The notes: generated by a model from the sequence alone, not told the origin. A stretch of 64,000 nt of DNA from Maribacter sp. 4G9 (GCF_002742265.1 NZ_MDGL01000179.1:62001-126000); one strand, 5' to 3'. Numbered from the stretch's first letter, positions 1 through 10,580 are shown. Numbers and translations: made by a program.

Positions 1-2
1 AC

Positions 3-728
3 ACTCCGGATACCTATTCAAAAAAGAATGATGAAAATAACGCAAGTTCTTTTCCTTTGGAGTATTTGCCCAGTTCCACTACCGGGGATATCGTGCATCA
101 TTCCTATTTTTCATTATCGTATTATGAGCCGTTTGAACAAGCGGAATGGGTCGCTTATGAATTGGAAAAAAAACATTTGACTTACGATGATCGAAATAGA
201 CCTTATTTCATTGAAGATCCTTATGTCAAGTCCAAGTCGGCAGACTGGCGAAACTACAGGGGTTCTGGGTATGACAGAGGACATTTATGCCCAGCTGGGG
301 ACCGTAGGTTTTCGGAACAAGCCTATAATGAAACATTTTATACGAGTAATATCAGTCCGCAGGACAAGGATTTTAATGCCGGTGTTTGGAATCGGTTGGA
401 GATACAAGTACGACAATGGGCAAAACGTTATGGAAAAGTGATCGTTATAACGGGCGGTGTTCTGGAACCGGGATTACAAGAAATAGGGGAGGAGGACGTG
501 GATGTTCCCAAGAAATTTTTTAAGATAGTTGCCCGCGAGGAAGGGAAAAAATTCAAGGTTTTGGGCTTTTTACTTCCTGGAGTGGAACAGCAAAAACCGC
601 TACAAGACTTTTGCATTCCTATAGATAGTATAGAAGCCCTAACCGGAATCGACTTTTTTGGGCAAATGGATGTTGGACTACAGAAAGAATTGGAAGGAAA
701 TGTGGATACGGGAGATTGGAGGTTCTAA
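3..728 (+). CDS. DNA/RNA non-specific endonuclease (NUC family), 5' end outside window
   Basis: This is the C-terminal part of a sugar-nonspecific nuclease that would cut DNA and RNA with a single metal ion. The reading frame is open from the first complete codon at position 3, so the true start lies before the window. The catalytic signature DRGH is present (around 267-278), followed by NISPQ and NAGVWNRLE, which carry the metal-binding Asn and the catalytic Glu region typical of the family. The upstream residues are low-complexity (Asn/Ser/Lys), as expected of a linker after a signal peptide, so export is likely but not seen. The gene is convergent with rodA and their 3' ends overlap by 4 bp. 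Family call is firm; the substrate is unknown. Confidence 0.88.
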   Translation, partial: TPDTYSKKNDENNASSFPLEYLPSSTTGDIVHHSYFSLSYYEPFEQAEWVAYELEKKHLTYDDRNRPYFIEDPYVKSKSADWRNYRGSGYDRGHLCPAGDRRFSEQAYNETFYTSNISPQDKDFNAGVWNRLEIQVRQWAKRYGKVIVITGGVLEPGLQEIGEEDVDVPKKFFKIVAREEGKKFKVLGFLLPGVEQQKPLQDFCIPIDSIEALTGIDFFGQMDVGLQKELEGNVDTGDWRF

Positions 729-2005
729 AAATTTTCCTTCAATCGATTTGTGTCCAATTTCAAAAAAACAAAAAGCAATAGGGTAAAGAAAAGTAGCCCT
801 GAGCCGCCGTAGCTAAAAAAAGGTAAAGGGATCCCAATGGTAGGTAAAATTCCTATGACCATGCCTATATTAATAAAATAGTGGATCAGGAGGACAGATA
901 TGACACCATAGCCATACATTCTTGAAAATGCATTTTTTTGACGTTCCGCCAGGTAAATCAATCTTAAAAAAAGAATGGAAAAAAGGATAATTACCGTAGC
1001 TGTTCCAATGAATCCCCATTCTTCTCCTATCGTTGTAAAAATATAATCGGTGTCCTGTTCAGGTACGAAATCTCCTTTGGTTCTGGTGCCTTCCAAAAAC
1101 CCCTTTCCGAAAAAACCTCCAGATTCTATAGCTTTCTCCGACTGGTAGGTATTATATCCGATAGTCTTTCTAATCTGTTCCAATTTTTCAGGGTCTTTTT
1201 CCAAACGAAGCCACAGGCTGAACCGATCCCGATGTCGTTGTTCAAAAAGATTGTTAAATACAAAATTCACCGATAGTGAGAAGAGAATTATGGCAATAGA
1301 GCCTATAGCGATTGGAAGTAAGGGAACCTTTAAGGACTTACGTTTTAGAAGAAAAAACAGGGCTATCAAAAGTAATAATCCAATTGTCAGCCAAATAGTT
1401 CCGAACATTAAAGTGGTTATAAAGATTAAAATCAAGGTAAAACCAATACCTAAGTAATATAAGGGCAACCCTTCCCTAAAAATCACGAATATCAAGGAAA
1501 AGAACACCAAAGCGCTTCCGGGATCAGGTTGAGGTATAATAAGCAGGGCAGGAATAAAGATGATCAATAAGGCGTAGAGTTGGTCTTTGATACGCCTTAG
1601 GTCTGTTTGTATATCGCTCAAGTATTTCGCAAGGGCCAGGGCAGTGGCTACCTTTGCCAATTCAGACGGTTGAAAGTTAAAAAAACCTAGGTCGTACCAA
1701 GATGTTGCTCCTGCTATAGTTTTACCAAACAGGTACAGTCCTATCAAAGAAAGTATGGTAAGTAGATAAAATAGGCTTGCAAAGCGTTCATAAAAGTTGG
1801 CTTCCAAGGCAAGAATTACAATTATAGTTACAAAGCTTACAATGATAAAAAAGAGCTGTTTTCCCGATCGCGTAGTTAAATCCAATAGCGAGGTTTGCTC
1901 ATCAGTAAACGTACTTGAATAAATATTGGTCCAACCTATGATAACCAGTGCCAAGTAAATAAGAATCGTAAGCCAATCTATGCGTCTTAGAACTTTACCA
2001 AACAC
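725..2005 (-). CDS. rodA: Rod shape-determining protein RodA (SEDS peptidoglycan polymerase)
   Basis: RodA is the SEDS-family glycosyltransferase of the elongasome, polymerising lipid II in the cytoplasmic membrane together with PBP2. The 426-residue product has about ten hydrophobic segments and SEDS landmarks: the FNFQPSELAK motif near residue 112, the PDPGSA motif near residue 160, and the C-terminal PFFSYGGSG motif near residue 400. Length is normal for Bacteroidota RodA. It is the last gene of mreB-mreC-mreD-mrdA-rodA; its start overlaps the end of the PBP2 gene by 11 bp, which points to translational coupling. No terminator hairpin was seen after it. Confidence 0.96.
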   Translation of the reverse strand: MFGKVLRRIDWLTILIYLALVIIGWTNIYSSTFTDEQTSLLDLTTRSGKQLFFIIVSFVTIIVILALEANFYERFASLFYLLTILSLIGLYLFGKTIAGATSWYDLGFFNFQPSELAKVATALALAKYLSDIQTDLRRIKDQLYALLIIFIPALLIIPQPDPGSALVFFSLIFVIFREGLPLYYLGIGFTLILIFITTLMFGTIWLTIGLLLLIALFFLLKRKSLKVPLLPIAIGSIAIILFSLSVNFVFNNLFEQRHRDRFSLWLRLEKDPEKLEQIRKTIGYNTYQSEKAIESGGFFGKGFLEGTRTKGDFVPEQDTDYIFTTIGEEWGFIGTATVIILFSILFLRLIYLAERQKNAFSRMYGYGVISVLLIHYFINIGMVIGILPTIGIPLPFFSYGGSGLLFFTLLLFVFLKLDTNRLKENF

Positions 2006-3863
2006 GTTCGTTTATTTTAAATTCCTCACCACTAAACGGTTTGGCGTATTCGTGTTCCAGTGTTTTTTCCAACATCTTCTTCTCCAAATCCTTTCTGGTA
2101 ATTTCACCTTTTAAGTATTTTTCTATCATCAAAGACGCTATATGACCTGCATATCTTGAACCGAAATAGCCATTTTCAATATACACCGCTATTGCAATTT
2201 TTGGATCTTCAACCGGTGCAAAGGCTATGAACACGGAGTGGTCCGTTAACTGGGTGCGTACACCGTTAATCTTGGTGAAATTTTCGGCAGTACCTGTTTT
2301 TCCCGCTACCTCAATACCTGGTATTTGCAACCATCTTGCGGTTCCCTTTCTGTAAACATCGGCCATTCCCTGAACGACGGGCTCAAAGTGTTCCTTGTCT
2401 ATTGTAGTGCGCTTGGGTTCGGTGAACCTGGGGTCTGTAATTTCTTTCCCTTCGATTTTTTTTAGGATATGGGGTGTATAATAAAATCCCCTGTTCGCTA
2501 TAGCAGCCGTCATATTCGCCAATTGTACAGGAGTTGCCAATACCTCACCTTGCCCTATGGAGTTGGATATAATGAAGGACGAGCTCCATCTATTGTCGCC
2601 ATACCATTTGTCGTAGTATTCTTTACTTGGTATTCTGCCTTTTTGACCAAACGGCAAGTCGTAGCCTAGATAATCGCCAAGGCCAAAACTTTTCATATGT
2701 TTCTCCCAGACATCCATGGCTTCGTCAGTAGTATCGAATTTTTCAAAGATTTTTCTGAAAGTGCCTGCAAAATAGGCATTGCAGGATTGGTAGATACCAC
2801 TATTTAGATTTCGGAGACCTCCACCACAGTGACATCCCCGTTTCTTTTTCCCTACATAAAAGCCGTTATAACATCTAATGGTCGTTGATTCATCCAAAAC
2901 ACCTTCCTGTAAGGCAATTAGGGCATTCAAGGTTTTAAAGGGAGATCCTGGTGGTTGTTGGGCATGAATAGATCGATCCCATGTTGGATTTGCAATGGTG
3001 TCATTGTAAAGTTCTGTATAGTTTTTTGAACGTTCCCTACCTACAAGGAGGGAGGGGTCATAGGTGGGCCCTGAAATCATACTTAAAATTTCACCTGTGG
3101 CGGGTTCCAGTGCCACGATACCACCTCTTTTACCCACCATCAGGCGCTCCCCATATTCCTGAAGGGTCTTGTCCAAGGTTATACTGATCTGTTTTCCCTG
3201 TTCTGGAAGTGTATCCAAGGAACTATTTTTATAGGGGCCAATATCTCTGTTAAATCGGTCTTTCTGAATATACTGAACACCCTTTCTTCCCCTTAAGAGT
3301 TCCTCATAATATCTTTCAACACCTGTTCTTCCCCTCAGTTCCCCCTGAATGTAATACTTATTTTTTGCCAGATCCCCTTCATTTACCTCGCTTATATAGC
3401 CCAATACATTTGCAGCACTTGGGGTATCATAATATCTTAGGGATCTCTTTTGTATGTAGAATCCCTTATATTTCCTCATCTTCTCCTGCAACTTGGCATA
3501 GTCCTCTTTCGAGAGTTGCGGAACCAGTACCGATGGCAACCTAGGAGAATATACCCTAGCCTTTGTGAGCTTTTCAACAAATTTCTCCTTGTCTATACCT
3601 AACATTCCACAAAATTCCAAGGTATCCAAAGGTTGGACTTCCCTTGGTATCACCATTACATCATAGGCAGGATCATTGCCCACCAAGAGATTTCCGTTTC
3701 TATCATAGATATAACCCCTTTCAGGATAGGTGTATACCCTTTTTATACTGGGATCTTCAATAACTTGATCGGGCGAGAAGCTGAATATCTGCAAATAGGA
3801 CAACCTACCCAAAAAGGTAATTCCTATTATTACGATAATCAATGAAAGTAATACTCTTCTCAT
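1995..3863 (-). CDS. mrdA: Penicillin-binding protein 2 (elongation transpeptidase)
   Basis: Class B PBP that cross-links peptidoglycan during side-wall growth and partners RodA. The 622-residue protein has an N-terminal membrane anchor (about residues 4-22), a PBP dimerisation domain (about 45-210) and a transpeptidase domain. All three active-site motifs are visible: SPFK at 307-310 (catalytic Ser307), SCN at 360-362 and KTG at 522-524. A Cys-rich stretch (RGCHCGGG, about 342-349) lies close to the SxN motif. It overlaps mreD by 4 bp and rodA by 11 bp within the mre operon, the standard arrangement for a PBP2-RodA pair. Confidence 0.95.
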   Translation of the reverse strand: MRRVLLSLIIVIIGITFLGRLSYLQIFSFSPDQVIEDPSIKRVYTYPERGYIYDRNGNLLVGNDPAYDVMVIPREVQPLDTLEFCGMLGIDKEKFVEKLTKARVYSPRLPSVLVPQLSKEDYAKLQEKMRKYKGFYIQKRSLRYYDTPSAANVLGYISEVNEGDLAKNKYYIQGELRGRTGVERYYEELLRGRKGVQYIQKDRFNRDIGPYKNSSLDTLPEQGKQISITLDKTLQEYGERLMVGKRGGIVALEPATGEILSMISGPTYDPSLLVGRERSKNYTELYNDTIANPTWDRSIHAQQPPGSPFKTLNALIALQEGVLDESTTIRCYNGFYVGKKKRGCHCGGGLRNLNSGIYQSCNAYFAGTFRKIFEKFDTTDEAMDVWEKHMKSFGLGDYLGYDLPFGQKGRIPSKEYYDKWYGDNRWSSSFIISNSIGQGEVLATPVQLANMTAAIANRGFYYTPHILKKIEGKEITDPRFTEPKRTTIDKEHFEPVVQGMADVYRKGTARWLQIPGIEVAGKTGTAENFTKINGVRTQLTDHSVFIAFAPVEDPKIAIAVYIENGYFGSRYAGHIASLMIEKYLKGEITRKDLEKKMLEKTLEHEYAKPFSGEEFKINERVW

Positions 3864-4369
3864 TCCTTCCTAGTACTGAACAATGAACTAAACAATAAAC
3901 ATAATAGTATGGATGCCGCCCCAATAGTGATACTTTTTTTGAAAATCAGCAGTACATTCGCAAAACTAAAAATCTCCAGTGTAAAATATATAATGTGGTG
4001 GGTTACAATTAATAACGCTAAAAACGTGAATTGTTGTGCCTTGGTTGAGCTATTTAACTTAAAGCTTTGAAACTCATAATTCACCCCAAAAACAAACCGC
4101 ATGATGGATGGTCTTAAATAAGCTATAGTGACGGTAGCTGCTGCATTTAGGGCTAAGGTATCCGAGAAAATATCGATAAAAAGCCCAAGTAGGAAGCAGA
4201 TCAAAATAAAGGTTGTTCTATTCTTCTTTATTGGGTACCAATAAAGAAACAAAACGTATACCATGGGATTTATATAGCCAAAGAAGTTTAATCTGTTGAA
4301 TACAAGTACCTGCACCAGGATCAATAGCACAAACCTTAGTATGTTTATAAAAAAGGTATTATTGATCAT
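3860..4369 (-). CDS. mreD: Rod shape-determining protein MreD
   Basis: Small integral membrane protein (169 residues) of the elongasome. The sequence is mostly hydrophobic with five to six predicted membrane segments and the MVYVLFLYWYP / GLFIDIFSD region typical of Bacteroidota MreD. Sequence motifs are weak in this family, so the call rests largely on topology, size and position exactly between mreC and mrdA. It overlaps mreC by 11 bp and mrdA by 4 bp. Confidence 0.9.
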   Translation of the reverse strand: MINNTFFINILRFVLLILVQVLVFNRLNFFGYINPMVYVLFLYWYPIKKNRTTFILICFLLGLFIDIFSDTLALNAAATVTIAYLRPSIMRFVFGVNYEFQSFKLNSSTKAQQFTFLALLIVTHHIIYFTLEIFSFANVLLIFKKSITIGAASILLCLLFSSLFSTRKE

Positions 4370-5180
4370 TTGTTCCCGTTGATTCCTGTAGTTCTAAGAT
4401 TTCCTGCCTATTCAGGTTTTTTATTATGTAGACATTGTTAATGTTGGTCATATCATTAAAAAGGGAAACATCTATACGGTAAAAACTTTTGGAGGTATCC
4501 AAATCGAATTTTTTAATGGTCCCAATGGGAATATTTTCGGGGAAAATACTGCTCATGGCACCCGTAACTATCGTGTCTCCTATGGTAAGTTGCACCAATC
4601 TGGGAATGTCCATTAGTTGTACGGTCTTGTAATCCTTGGTATCCCAAATCAAAGAACCAAAATGATTGGAATTCTTGATTTTTGCATTTATGTTGGACTT
4701 TTCGTTCAGTATGCTTTGTACCGTGGAGAAACCGTTGGAGGTGTTTTCTACAATACCCAGAATACCTTTGGACGTAATTACGCCCATATCTTGTTCAACA
4801 CTATCCTTATTGCCTTTGTTTATGGTAATATAGTTACGTTGGTCTGAGTAACTGTTTTTGATTACCCTGCCCCTTACCACTAAATAATTGCTCTCTAAGG
4901 TATCCAAGGGTTGTGCCCCGTTATTTGTCTTGTTATAAAGTTGGTATCGTAACCTTTGGTTCTCCTGTACCAGTTTTTCGTTTTCCTCCCTCAAATCAAA
5001 ATAGGAGGTAGTATTATCGAAAAAAGCATAAATACTTCCCGATACATAATTGGCAGAATTTAGGAATCTGGATTGATGGTAGGAGTGCGATTGAAAAGTA
5101 AAAATTAACGAAATGAATAGTAGCAGAAGGTAGAATAGAAAGATTTTATACCGAATCAGAAAATTTATTATCTGTTGCAT
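4359..5180 (-). CDS. mreC: Rod shape-determining protein MreC
   Basis: Bitopic periplasmic scaffold linking MreB, PBP2 and RodA. The 273-residue product has one N-terminal membrane segment (about residues 10-30), a short coiled coil (about 62-82, rich in Glu, Asn and Leu) and a beta-rich C-terminal domain with the GVITSKGILGIVENTS region characteristic of the family. It is the second gene of the mre operon, 39 bp after mreB, and overlaps mreD. Confidence 0.94.
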   Translation of the reverse strand: MQQIINFLIRYKIFLFYLLLLFISLIFTFQSHSYHQSRFLNSANYVSGSIYAFFDNTTSYFDLREENEKLVQENQRLRYQLYNKTNNGAQPLDTLESNYLVVRGRVIKNSYSDQRNYITINKGNKDSVEQDMGVITSKGILGIVENTSNGFSTVQSILNEKSNINAKIKNSNHFGSLIWDTKDYKTVQLMDIPRLVQLTIGDTIVTGAMSSIFPENIPIGTIKKFDLDTSKSFYRIDVSLFNDMTNINNVYIIKNLNRQEILELQESTGTNDQ

Positions 5181-5219
5181 TCACTTCTAAATTTTCATTA
5201 CAGGAATCTCTGTAGGGTA

Positions 5220-6248
5220 TTACTTGATAAGTATGCTCTTATATCTTTCCAAGTTTTTAAGGGCAATACCTGTTCCACGAACAACCGCTCTCAAAGGATC
5301 TTCCGCTATGTAAACCGGCAAATCCGTTTTTTGCGAAAGTCTTCTGTCCAATCCCCGTAGCATGGATCCTCCACCGGCCAGGTAAATTCCCGTATTATAA
5401 ATATCCGCGGCCAATTCCGGTGGTGTTTGCGACAATGTTTCCATAACCGCGTCCTCAACCCTTAAGATAGATTTATCGAGGGCCTTTGCGATTTCTCTAT
5501 ACGAAATTTGGACCTGCTTCGGTTTTCCTGTTAATAGGTCCCTACCTTGAACCGACTTTTCCTCAGGGGGGGATTGTAAATCCTCAGTGGCCGAACCTAT
5601 TTCGATTTTTATGGCTTCGGCAGTAGTTTCGCCCACATAAAGATTGTGTTGTGTGCGCATGTAATAAATAATGTCGTTGGTAAAAACATCGCCCGCAATT
5701 TTTACGGATTTGTCACAAACAATACCCCCCAATGCTATAACTGCAATTTCAGTCGTACCCCCGCCTATGTCAACAATCATATTACCCTTGGGCTGCATGA
5801 TGTCCAATCCTATACCGATAGCGGCGGCCATAGGTTCATGTATCAAATAAACCTCCTTGCCGTTCACCCTTTCCGCAGACTCCTTTACGGCTCGCATTTC
5901 CACTTCTGTAATACCTGAAGGAATACAGATAACCATTCTCAAGGCCGGTGGGAACCATTTTTTCTTTAGGGCGGGAATGTTCTTTATGAACATGTTGATC
6001 ATCTTTTCCGATGCATCAAAATCTGCAATTACACCATCCTTCAATGGTCTAATGGTCTTTATGTTTTCATGGGTTTTTCCTTGCATCATGTTGGCTTCCT
6101 TTCCAACCGCGATGATTTTTCCACTAACCCGATCCCGTGCTACGATCGATGGACTGTCTACAACGACTTTGTCATTGTGGATTATTAAGGTGTTAGCAGT
6201 ACCTAAATCAATTGCTATTTCCTCGGTCAAGAAGTCAAAAAATCCCAT
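5220..6248 (-). CDS. mreB: Rod shape-determining protein MreB (bacterial actin)
   Basis: Actin-like ATPase that forms membrane-bound filaments orienting the elongation machinery. The 342-residue protein shows the actin-fold nucleotide motifs: phosphate 1 (IDLGTANTLI, about 13-22), phosphate 2 (VDIGGGTTEIAV, about 160-171) and the adenosine motif (LAGGGSMLRG, about 309-318). A hydrophobic N-terminal start (MGFFDFLTE) fits the membrane-binding amphipathic helix. It heads the operon; a TAnnTTTG-type -7 box lies about 43 bp upstream. Confidence 0.97.
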   Translation of the reverse strand: MGFFDFLTEEIAIDLGTANTLIIHNDKVVVDSPSIVARDRVSGKIIAVGKEANMMQGKTHENIKTIRPLKDGVIADFDASEKMINMFIKNIPALKKKWFPPALRMVICIPSGITEVEMRAVKESAERVNGKEVYLIHEPMAAAIGIGLDIMQPKGNMIVDIGGGTTEIAVIALGGIVCDKSVKIAGDVFTNDIIYYMRTQHNLYVGETTAEAIKIEIGSATEDLQSPPEEKSVQGRDLLTGKPKQVQISYREIAKALDKSILRVEDAVMETLSQTPPELAADIYNTGIYLAGGGSMLRGLDRRLSQKTDLPVYIAEDPLRAVVRGTGIALKNLERYKSILIK

Positions 6249-6290
6249 ATGATAATGTTTGGTTATGGATTAGGGGTTGCAATACATCGA

Positions 6291-6298
6291 CAAAAGTA
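6291..6298 (-). promoter_or_regulatory. Putative -7 promoter element for mreB operon
   Basis: On the minus strand this reads TACTTTTG, a perfect match to the Bacteroidota -7 consensus TAnnTTTG. It sits 43 bp before the mreB start, giving a 5' leader of roughly 35 nt. No clear -33 TTG element was found at the expected spacing, so only half the promoter is supported. Confidence 0.5.
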
Positions 6299-6304
6299 GT
6301 AAAA

Positions 6305-7837
6305 TTAATGCTTAAAATGACGCGTACCTGTCATCACCATAGAAATTCCATTTTCGTTGCAATAATCTATACTTAATTGGTCCTTAATGGAGCCACCGGG
6401 TTGTATGACGCTGGTAATTCCGGCATTGGCAGCAAGCTCAACGCAATCCGGGAATGGGAAGAAGGCATCGCTGGCCATAACGGCACCCTTTAAATCGAAA
6501 TTGAAGGAGTTCGCCTTATGAATGGCTTGGTTTAAAGCATCTACCCTAGAAGTCTGGCCCGTGCCACTCGCACAAAGCTGTTTGTTCTTGGCCAAGACGA
6601 TGGTGTTGGACTTTGTATGCTTACAAATCTTGGAAGCAAATAACAAATCTTCCAACTCTTGTTCACTCGGTTTGGTGATAGTGGCATGGCTCAAATCCTC
6701 GGAAATATCGGTCTTATAATCTTTTTCCTGCAGTAGGATACCGTTAAGGCAGGTACGCACTTGCATTTCAGGCATAGCCACGTCGTTCTGCACCAAAATG
6801 ATACGGTTTTTTTTCCCTTTCAATGTGTCCAAGGCATCGTTGGAATAACTTGGGGCAATGACTACCTCACAAAAGAGTTCATGGATCTCTGTGGCGGTAG
6901 CCTTATCTATTTCCTTGTTACTGATCAAAACACCCCCAAAAGCGGAAACGGGATCGCCAGCCAATGCATCAATATAAGCCTTATGCAGCGTATCCCTTTG
7001 TGCCAATCCACAGGCATTGTTATGTTTTAAAATAGCGAAGGTAGGAGCCTCGTTTTTAAATTCGAGCATTAAGTTCACGGCCGCATCCACATCTAGCAAG
7101 TTGTTATAGGAGAGTTCCTTACCATGCAACTGCGAGAACATGGCATCAAAATCTCCAAAGAAAAACCCTTTTTGATGTGGGTTTTCCCCGTATCTTAAAA
7201 CTTTTCCTTTGGTCTCGCTCACTTTTAGGGCAGCGATATCATGGTTTTTATTGAAGTAATTGAAAATGGCTGAATCATAATGGGAGGAAACATTGAAGGA
7301 TTTGGCGGCAAATTTCTTTCGCTCCTCTAAAGTAGTCTCGCCAGCATTTTTAGAAATAATCTCCAAGAATTCTGAGTAATCCTCCATTGAGGATACGCAC
7401 ATAACATCTTTGTAATTTTTGGCTGCGGCCCTGATTAGGGAAATCCCTCCAATATCTATTTTTTCAATAATATCCTGTTCCGATGCCCCACTGGCCACTG
7501 TTTTTTCAAAAGGGTACAAATCAACGATGACGATATCCAATTGAGGGATGTCAAATTCTTCCAATTGGGCAACATCGCTTTCATTGTCCTGTCTATTAAG
7601 GATACCCCCAAAAACTTTGGGATGTAGGGTTTTTACCCTTCCGCCCAAAATCGAAGGGTAGCTTGTAACATCTTCTACCGGGATAACATCAACTCCCAAA
7701 TCCCTTATAAATTTCTCTGTTCCTCCCGTTGAATAAATTGTAATACCAAGTTCTTGGAACTTAGTAACGATGGGTTCCAAACCGTCTTTGTGAAATACGG
7801 AAATTAAGGCCGAAGAGGCTTTTTTTGAGCTGCTCAT
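6305..7837 (-). CDS. purH: Bifunctional AICAR formyltransferase / IMP cyclohydrolase
   Basis: PurH performs the last two steps of de novo purine synthesis: formylation of AICAR and ring closure to IMP. The 510-residue protein has the N-terminal IMP cyclohydrolase (MGS-like) domain with ISVFHKDGL, IYSTGGT and GGRVKTLHPKVFGG, then the AICAR transformylase domain with LRYGENPHQKG, AILKHNNACG and SDAFFPFPD. Both activities therefore look intact and the length is normal. It is a separate unit just upstream of mreB, 56 bp away, with its own -7 box. Confidence 0.97.
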   Translation of the reverse strand: MSSSKKASSALISVFHKDGLEPIVTKFQELGITIYSTGGTEKFIRDLGVDVIPVEDVTSYPSILGGRVKTLHPKVFGGILNRQDNESDVAQLEEFDIPQLDIVIVDLYPFEKTVASGASEQDIIEKIDIGGISLIRAAAKNYKDVMCVSSMEDYSEFLEIISKNAGETTLEERKKFAAKSFNVSSHYDSAIFNYFNKNHDIAALKVSETKGKVLRYGENPHQKGFFFGDFDAMFSQLHGKELSYNNLLDVDAAVNLMLEFKNEAPTFAILKHNNACGLAQRDTLHKAYIDALAGDPVSAFGGVLISNKEIDKATATEIHELFCEVVIAPSYSNDALDTLKGKKNRIILVQNDVAMPEMQVRTCLNGILLQEKDYKTDISEDLSHATITKPSEQELEDLLFASKICKHTKSNTIVLAKNKQLCASGTGQTSRVDALNQAIHKANSFNFDLKGAVMASDAFFPFPDCVELAANAGITSVIQPGGSIKDQLSIDYCNENGISMVMTGTRHFKH

Positions 7838-7868
7838 TTTAGGATACTTATGGGTTTGATTAAGGCAA

Positions 7869-7876
7869 CAAAAGTA
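7869..7876 (-). promoter_or_regulatory. Putative -7 promoter element for purH
   Basis: Minus-strand TACTTTTG fits TAnnTTTG exactly and lies 32 bp before the purH start, implying a leader of about 25 nt. The same octamer is used at mreB. No convincing -33 element was seen. Confidence 0.5.
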
Positions 7877-7928
7877 CTTTTTTTAAGAGTAAAATCAGGT
7901 TGAGTTTATCAACAAAAACATTAAAGTT

Positions 7929-8378
7929 TTAAAGAATTTTGGCAACTTCACCGTTTACGAATTCCAAAAACCGTTCATCTTCTTCCGTGAATGGATCCAA
8001 GGTATTTGAATCGATATCAATTTGCCCAATGTTTTCCCCGTTTACGAACAGCGGCACAACAATTTCGGATTTGACAGTAATGCTACAGGCGATGTAATTG
8101 TCCTGCGCCTTCACATCGGGAACCACAAAGTTTTGGTTGCTCACCGCCACCTGTCCGCAGATACCCTTGCCAAAGGGAATAATGGTATGGTCTGTGGGTG
8201 CTCCTGCATAGGGCCCTAGCTTTAGTTCTTCCTTTTGACCGTTTTTAAAATAAAAACCAACCCAATCGTAGTGGTCCACTTTCTTTTTTAGAAGGTCACA
8301 AAGTTCCTGGAGTTTTGAATCCAAATCCTTTTTAGATCCTAATATTGAGATTATTTGGGGTTTTAAAGTAGTAAACAT
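7929..8378 (-). CDS. GAF-domain protein, free-methionine-R-sulfoxide-reductase-like
   Basis: A single-GAF-domain protein of 149 residues. The ATG at 8378 was preferred over a longer in-frame start at 8561 because family members begin close to the GAF fold and the extra 61 residues are Lys/Phe-rich and unlike a domain. The motifs DWVGFYF, GPYAGAPT, GKGICGQ, YIACS and SEIVVPL follow the free methionine (R)-sulfoxide reductase (fRMsr) pattern. Of the three redox cysteines I recall for that enzyme, two are present (Cys74 in GKGIC, Cys98 in IAC), while the position ten residues before Cys74 is His64. It may be an fRMsr with changed recycling chemistry or a GAF ligand sensor. It is encoded alone, 91 bp upstream of purH on the same strand. 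Confidence 0.8.
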   Translation of the reverse strand: MFTTLKPQIISILGSKKDLDSKLQELCDLLKKKVDHYDWVGFYFKNGQKEELKLGPYAGAPTDHTIIPFGKGICGQVAVSNQNFVVPDVKAQDNYIACSITVKSEIVVPLFVNGENIGQIDIDSNTLDPFTEEDERFLEFVNGEVAKIL

Positions 8379-8570
8379 AATGGGTCTTTTTTGGGATATA
8401 AAATTGGGGTTAAACAATTTAAAATGCAATGGTTTTACCTTAAATTTTACCATAGGATCTAAGGCGCGTAAGTATCTGTATTTTAATATTTTAACTCGTA
8501 ATTTGTTTCTGCTGAAATCAATTTTAGTTAATATTTTCTTAACAAAAATATCATCGATCACTATCTGAAA

Positions 8571-8578
8571 TACATTCG
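8571..8578 (+). promoter_or_regulatory. Possible -7 element for the small basic peptide gene
   Basis: TACATTCG differs from TAnnTTTG at one position and is 27 bp before the ATG at 8605. The surrounding 8379-8604 interval is AT-rich and shows no other coding sequence. Weak evidence because no -33 element is apparent. Confidence 0.3.
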
Positions 8579-8604
8579 TGTAAATTTCTATAAATTAGAT
8601 TTCA

Positions 8605-8703
8605 ATGGCACAAGCAAAATCAGCTGGTAAACCTGCTGCGAAACCTTCTCCTGCAAAGGCTGGTAAGAAGGCTGCTCCAAAAGCTGCTCCTAGAAAGAAG
8701 TAG
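8605..8703 (+). CDS. 32-residue Lys/Ala/Pro-rich basic peptide (histone H1-tail-like)
   Basis: ATG at 8605 to TAG at 8701-8703 encodes 32 residues composed almost only of Ala, Lys, Pro, Gly and Ser, starting MAQAKSAGKPAAK and ending APRKK. The composition (about ten Lys/Arg and no acidic residue) resembles the disordered tails of histone H1-like or HU-like proteins, so nucleic-acid binding is a reasonable inference. I do not recognise a named family. Support for expression: a near-consensus -7 box upstream, a perfect 8-bp hairpin right after the stop, and a strong intrinsic terminator in the same orientation at 8747-8782, which would have no other gene to serve. Confidence 0.6.
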   Translation: MAQAKSAGKPAAKPSPAKAGKKAAPKAAPRKK

Positions 8704-8711
8704 TTGTGTTC

Positions 8712-8730
8712 GGACCTATGGGATAGGTCC
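8712..8730 (+). other. Perfect 8-bp hairpin after the basic peptide gene
   Basis: GGACCTAT (8712-8719), loop GGG, ATAGGTCC (8723-8730). It begins 9 nt after the stop codon and is not followed by a T run, so it looks like a 3' stabilising stem ahead of the true terminator. Confidence 0.6.
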
Positions 8731-8746
8731 TTACCTTTGGAAGAAG

Positions 8747-8782
8747 AAACCACCTTTTGTAAAGAAAGAAGGTGGTTTTTTT
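8747..8782 (+). terminator. Intrinsic terminator of the small basic peptide gene
   Basis: AAACCACCTT (8747-8756) pairs with AAGGTGGTTT (8769-8778), loop of 12 nt, followed by further T residues. Orientation matches the plus-strand peptide gene. Confidence 0.8.
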
Positions 8783-8794
8783 ATGACTTGAAAT

Positions 8795-8826
8795 AAAAAA
8801 GCTGCCCAATATTTTGGACAGCTTTT
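8795..8826 (-). terminator. Intrinsic terminator after groL
   Basis: AAAAGCTG (8797-8804) pairs with CAGCTTTT (8819-8826), and CCAA/TTGG extend the stem inside one mismatch. On the minus strand the stem is followed by a T run, 43 bp beyond the groL stop, so it ends the groS-groL transcript. Confidence 0.85.
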
Positions 8827-8868
8827 CACTTTAGTTATCTAAGTCCCCTCTTGAGATTTGGGGGCTTA

Positions 8869-10503
<1,635 letters not shown>

Positions 10504-10580
10504 TTAATTATTTTGCTTTTCGGCCTTTCGCTCTGCGCATGTGGCCATTATTTAATTTTCTATTAAACTTTTTTGGATTG

